A DNA stretch of 7,908 nucleotides from Rudanella sp. (GTDB lineage: Bacteria > Bacteroidota > Bacteroidia > Cytophagales > Spirosomataceae), in NCBI GenBank assembly GCA_026785985.1, contig JAJAYX010000232.1:1-7908 (forward strand), in the 5' to 3' direction. The notes beneath the pieces were generated by a model that was not told where the DNA came from, did no database searches, and was given only the letters and a program-made list of their open reading frames with translations. Made by a program: the position numbers and the translations under genes. Below, piece after piece: positions 5,620 to 7,908 of the stretch (its first letter is position 1; the number at the start of each line of letters is the position of its first letter).

Positions 5620-6318
5620 TTAATTCCGGCGCGAAATATCGCCCCCGCCCGACTCGCTTTTCGAGACCATCCGGGCCGAGCCACGGTACGAAATATCGCC
5701 CCCGCCGGAGGCTTTCAGGGAGATCTCGCGGCTGGCATTAACACTCATATCAGACCCTCCGTGCGCATAGGCTGTGCAATTTTCAGCCACAAACCGGTCG
5801 GCATCAAGATCGGCACCACCTGACCCTTCGGCATTGAAAATCCGGGCACTTCCCTGTAGGTCAACATCGCCCCCACCCGACAGCGACAGGTTGAGCTGAT
5901 CGGCTTTGAGGGCCAGTTTTACATCGGCACCACCCGATACCGTGAGATTTAATTCGTTGAACGACAGACTATTTTGGTTAGTGATGTCGGACCCTCCCGA
6001 TGCCTGAATATTTTTCAACTGCCTGAATGTCAGATAGGCTTTAACGGATGTGTTGCGCCAGCCCATGTTCCAGTTGCCTTTCCGTTCCACGGCCAACGTC
6101 AATACGCCGTTTCGGATGGTCGATTTAACATCGTTTTCGTCGATGCCTTTAACCTCAAGCGTCAGCTTTTCGCTGTTGCCCTGGGTCAAAATAACATCAA
6201 TGCCATTGCTCACCTGTAGGCCCGTGATACCCGATACAGGGCGGTCTTTTTTCCAGTCCTGCGCATTGGCAGTAAGGGTAAATACTAAAAGTGAAAGAGA
6301 AAGAAGGGTCGTTTTCAT
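5620..6318 (-). CDS. Secreted GIN-head domain protein (DUF2807)
   Basis: The 232-residue product starts with a clear signal peptide (MKTTLLSLSLLVFTLTANA, cleavage probably after A19) and has no lipobox cysteine, so it is probably periplasmic or outside the cell. Residues 30-50 (GITGLQVSNGIDVILTQGNSE) are the GIN-type head motif of DUF2807 (PF10988). The rest is a ladder of SGGxD turns at 107, 128, 147, 166, 186 (HGGSD), 204 and 223. The spacing of 18-21 residues fits a right-handed beta-helix or similar solenoid. A single cysteine (C181) is present. The family is common in Bacteroidota and its biochemical role is not established; adhesion or envelope roles are guesses. The gene has its own terminator, and the 149-bp upstream gap with only a weak -7-like TACGTTTT suggests a separate transcript. 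Confidence 0.9.
   Translation of the reverse strand: MKTTLLSLSLLVFTLTANAQDWKKDRPVSGITGLQVSNGIDVILTQGNSEKLTLEVKGIDENDVKSTIRNGVLTLAVERKGNWNMGWRNTSVKAYLTFRQLKNIQASGGSDITNQNSLSFNELNLTVSGGADVKLALKADQLNLSLSGGGDVDLQGSARIFNAEGSGGADLDADRFVAENCTAYAHGGSDMSVNASREISLKASGGGDISYRGSARMVSKSESGGGDISRRN
5632..5706. repeat. Exact 18-nt direct repeat within the DUF2807 gene
   Basis: The same 18 bases (beginning CGAAATATCG on the plus strand) occur at 5632-5649 and 5689-5706, 57 nt or 19 codons apart. They encode the last two GGGDIS turns. This identity at the DNA level suggests a recent duplication or conversion of one beta-helix rung. Confidence 0.8.
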
Positions 6319-6467
6319 GGCTCTGAACGTGTTGTGTAAAAACGTATTTGTTGTCTATTCTATGGAATGAATCTCGCCAATCTTAGAGTAGAATCTCCTC
6401 CTTTTCTATTAGCGGTTTATTCCCGGTTCACAGCGGGTAAATGGTCGAAGTACCGGAACAGGGCTGT

Positions 6468-6875
6468 TTACTCGCCCATGTCAACTTTCCGGCGATTGGC
6501 CTTGAATTCGCCCCGCTGCCGTTTTTCGGTAAGCCGTTCATCCACCGCAGCTTTACCTGGGCGGGTGGCCCGGCGGGGTTTCTGTACTGTAAATGCCTTC
6601 TTGATTAACCGTAGAAATTTCTTCGTAACTTTTTCCTTGTTGGCTAATTGAGTGCGTTCGGTTTGGTGCGTCAGTACAAACTCGCCTTCTGTGGTGAGTT
6701 TATTGGCTAACTTTTCGAGCAGAACAGCCCGCTGCTCATCGGTAAGCAGGGATGAGTTTTGCACCGAAAACCGGAGTTCGGCTTTGGTCGCTACTTTATT
6801 GACGTTCTGACCACCGGCACCACCGCTACGGGCAAACCGGTACGTGACTTCAGAAAGGAGTTGGGTTGAATCCAT
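6468..6875 (-). CDS. arfB: Peptidyl-tRNA hydrolase ArfB (ribosome rescue)
   Basis: The 135-residue protein is a short release-factor-like hydrolase. It frees stalled ribosomes by cutting the ester bond of peptidyl-tRNA when no stop codon is present. The catalytic loop RSGGAGGQNVNKV is at 16-28, with the GGQ motif at 21-23. The C-terminal tail from about residue 90 is strongly basic (LIKKAF, KPRRATRPGK, EKRQRGEFKANRRK). In E. coli ArfB (YaeJ, 140 residues) this tail enters the empty mRNA channel. It lacks the codon-recognition domain of RF1/RF2, as expected. I chose ATG at 6875; the in-frame TTG at 6881 is inside a promoter-like element. It is flanked by secreted-protein genes and shows no functional link to them. 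Confidence 0.93.
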   Translation of the reverse strand: MDSTQLLSEVTYRFARSGGAGGQNVNKVATKAELRFSVQNSSLLTDEQRAVLLEKLANKLTTEGEFVLTHQTERTQLANKEKVTKKFLRLIKKAFTVQKPRRATRPGKAAVDERLTEKRQRGEFKANRRKVDMGE

Positions 6876-6878
6876 GCG

Positions 6879-6886
6879 CAAAAATA
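6879..6886 (-). promoter_or_regulatory. arfB: Possible arfB -7 promoter element, near-leaderless
   Basis: The minus strand reads TATTTTTG, matching TAnnTTTG, and ends three bases before the arfB ATG. Transcription would begin at or very near the start codon, giving a leaderless or almost leaderless mRNA. No -33 TTG is visible at the expected distance, and the 66-nt gap to the upstream gene shows no terminator, so read-through is an alternative. Confidence 0.3.
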
Positions 6887-6941
6887 CATGATCGCCCCGG
6901 TTATTTTTTAGCGCATCTCCCTTCGGCGCGGTTGGGATAGC

Positions 6942-7908
6942 TTAGAACCCCAGCCGGAGTTTGGCGGTAAGTGATTGTGAAATTCGACCGCCATTGGTAT
7001 AGCGAATCTGTTTAGCACTAGCTACTGCGTTCCCCGGCACCACAAGCAGGTGGCCAATCTCAACGATGTCGGAGCTGGTTGGCACCCGGTTGCATGACCA
7101 CACGGTCGGGTCATCCCAATTGCCATTTCGAAGAGTGGTCATAGCGATACAGGGTGCTACTCCCGATGTAATGGTGATGCCATAATCTTCAGCTATACCC
7201 GACCCATAGGGTGATAAACCCGGTAGCAAACAGGCAGTGAGCAAACTGCTTATATCGAGAACAACCCGCATTCGTAGTTTGATGTTAGTCGGTGTGCCGT
7301 TGGGAACGGTGATTGTACCCGTAAAGGCGTTGGAAAAAGACAAACTGCTGAATACCTGTTCATTAGCGTCCAAAAAACTCCCATTATTAGTATAGTCAAT
7401 ATAGATTTTAGCATTGACGGAATTGCCATAAAGCGAGCTTAGCGAAAATGAGTAAGGGGTTCCCGTTTGCAGCGTTGTTTGAACGAGGCAGGTTTTGTCT
7501 GAGTAATTTGAGCCGTTCTGGGCAGCAGACCCGCCACCTGCCAGTGCAATGGTGTTGAGTGTGAATGTGTTGATGCCAAAATAGGCACTAGCTCCGTTTG
7601 GGGCCGAAACCACGCAGGCCGCCGTAGGCGAGGTTTCCCCTGCCACAGGGGGTATTTTTCCATAAGAGTTGATCAGACCCGTCCGAGAGAACAATAAAGC
7701 ATAACGCATTCGCTCAACCTGATTGAGTGTAAATCTGGTTTTACAGGCCGAATAACTCATCATATTTTGCAATAATGTCCCGAAAGCTATCCCTGTGCAT
7801 GGGTTGAGCGAAGTTGGTAAATAGGTTGAACATCCATCGCTTGCTTTGTGCGGGTCTGTGTCACCAATGCGGTCTCCGTCGGTGGTTGGATTGGTATTAA
7901 CCGGGCAC
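6942..7908 (-). CDS. Secreted M43-type zinc metalloprotease with GEVED domain, C-terminal part
   Basis: The frame is open to the right edge; 321 residues are visible and the N-terminal part is missing. The first 80 or so residues resemble the end of a cytophagalysin/pappalysin-like M43 catalytic domain. They read TDGDRIGDTDPH, NPCTGIAFGT, then QNMMSYSACKTRFTLNQVERMRYAL (from 47), whose NMMSYS would be the Met-turn under the active site. The zinc-binding HExxH motif must lie off the edge. Residues 98-248 form a GEVED-type beta domain (KIYIDYTNNGSFLDANEQVF, TGTITVPNGT, LRMRV, GIAEDYGITI). The last 60 residues are a small module (NGNWDDPTVWSCNRVPTSSDIVEIGH, ending GGRI...KLRLGF) seen after such domains in Cytophagales surface proteins. 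No recognisable T9SS sorting domain follows. The protein is probably exported and degrades external protein. Confidence 0.82.
   Translation of the reverse strand, partial: CPVNTNPTTDGDRIGDTDPHKASDGCSTYLPTSLNPCTGIAFGTLLQNMMSYSACKTRFTLNQVERMRYALLFSRTGLINSYGKIPPVAGETSPTAACVVSAPNGASAYFGINTFTLNTIALAGGGSAAQNGSNYSDKTCLVQTTLQTGTPYSFSLSSLYGNSVNAKIYIDYTNNGSFLDANEQVFSSLSFSNAFTGTITVPNGTPTNIKLRMRVVLDISSLLTACLLPGLSPYGSGIAEDYGITITSGVAPCIAMTTLRNGNWDDPTVWSCNRVPTSSDIVEIGHLLVVPGNAVASAKQIRYTNGGRISQSLTAKLRLGF

Noticed and set aside
6319..6467. Possible small RNA or terminator between arfB and the DUF2807 gene
   Set aside because: Only short, long-looped inverted repeats (such as ATTCTA/TAGAAT) and no T-run are present; the GGAGGAG string is too far from any start codon to act as a ribosome-binding site.
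6905..6935. GCGC-flanked hairpin after the M43 gene
   Set aside because: The stem is about four base pairs with a long loop and no T-run on the minus strand, so it is not a credible terminator.

Overview
The window looks like chromosomal DNA of a Bacteroidota member, most likely of the order Cytophagales (Spirosoma-like). The signs are a type IX secretion (T9SS) C-terminal sorting domain, an M43 metalloprotease tail with a GEVED-type domain, a GIN-head (DUF2807) beta-repeat protein, and two sites that fit the Bacteroidota -7 box TAnnTTTG. Shine-Dalgarno sites are absent where starts can be judged. Base composition is moderately GC-rich. I see no rRNA, tRNA, CRISPR array, insertion sequence or phage gene.

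Layout, left to right. (1) Positions 1-563, plus strand: the C-terminal end of a secreted T9SS cargo protein. (2) Positions 564-702: no gene; it holds degenerate 21-nt repeats. (3) Positions 703-1557, plus strand: a fumarylacetoacetate-hydrolase (FAH) family enzyme resembling 2-keto-3-deoxy-sugar-acid dehydratases and hydrolases. (4) Positions 1570-4354, minus strand: a tight operon transcribed as L-galactose/L-fucose-type aldo/keto reductase, zinc alcohol dehydrogenase (a decayed pseudogene), D-tagatose-3-epimerase-like TIM barrel, then RhaM-family mutarotase. The first three are joined by ATGA stop/start overlaps. It converges on the FAH gene with 12 nt between the stop codons. (5) Positions 4394-5533, minus: purK of purine synthesis, with a strong terminator hairpin just upstream of its GTG start. 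(6) Positions 5620-6318, minus: a secreted GIN/DUF2807 protein. (7) Positions 6319-6467: 149 bp with no gene or convincing element. (8) Positions 6468-6875, minus: arfB, a ribosome-rescue peptidyl-tRNA hydrolase. (9) Positions 6942-7908, minus: the C-terminal part of a secreted M43 (cytophagalysin/pappalysin-like) metalloprotease.

The coherent theme is positions 703-4354. A mutarotase, a C1 sugar dehydrogenase, a zinc dehydrogenase, an isomerase and an FAH-family enzyme together suggest non-phosphorylative oxidation of a sugar such as L-fucose, L-galactose or a related aldose. The lactonase, sugar-acid dehydratase and transporter expected for such a route are not in the window. The zinc dehydrogenase has lost at least three internal segments and its reading frame, so the pathway may be decaying here or the step may be done elsewhere.

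I do not see a convincing undescribed system. The most noteworthy signals are the broken dehydrogenase inside an otherwise intact coupled operon, the terminator hairpin whose loop carries a possible purK promoter element, and the 21-nt repeats.
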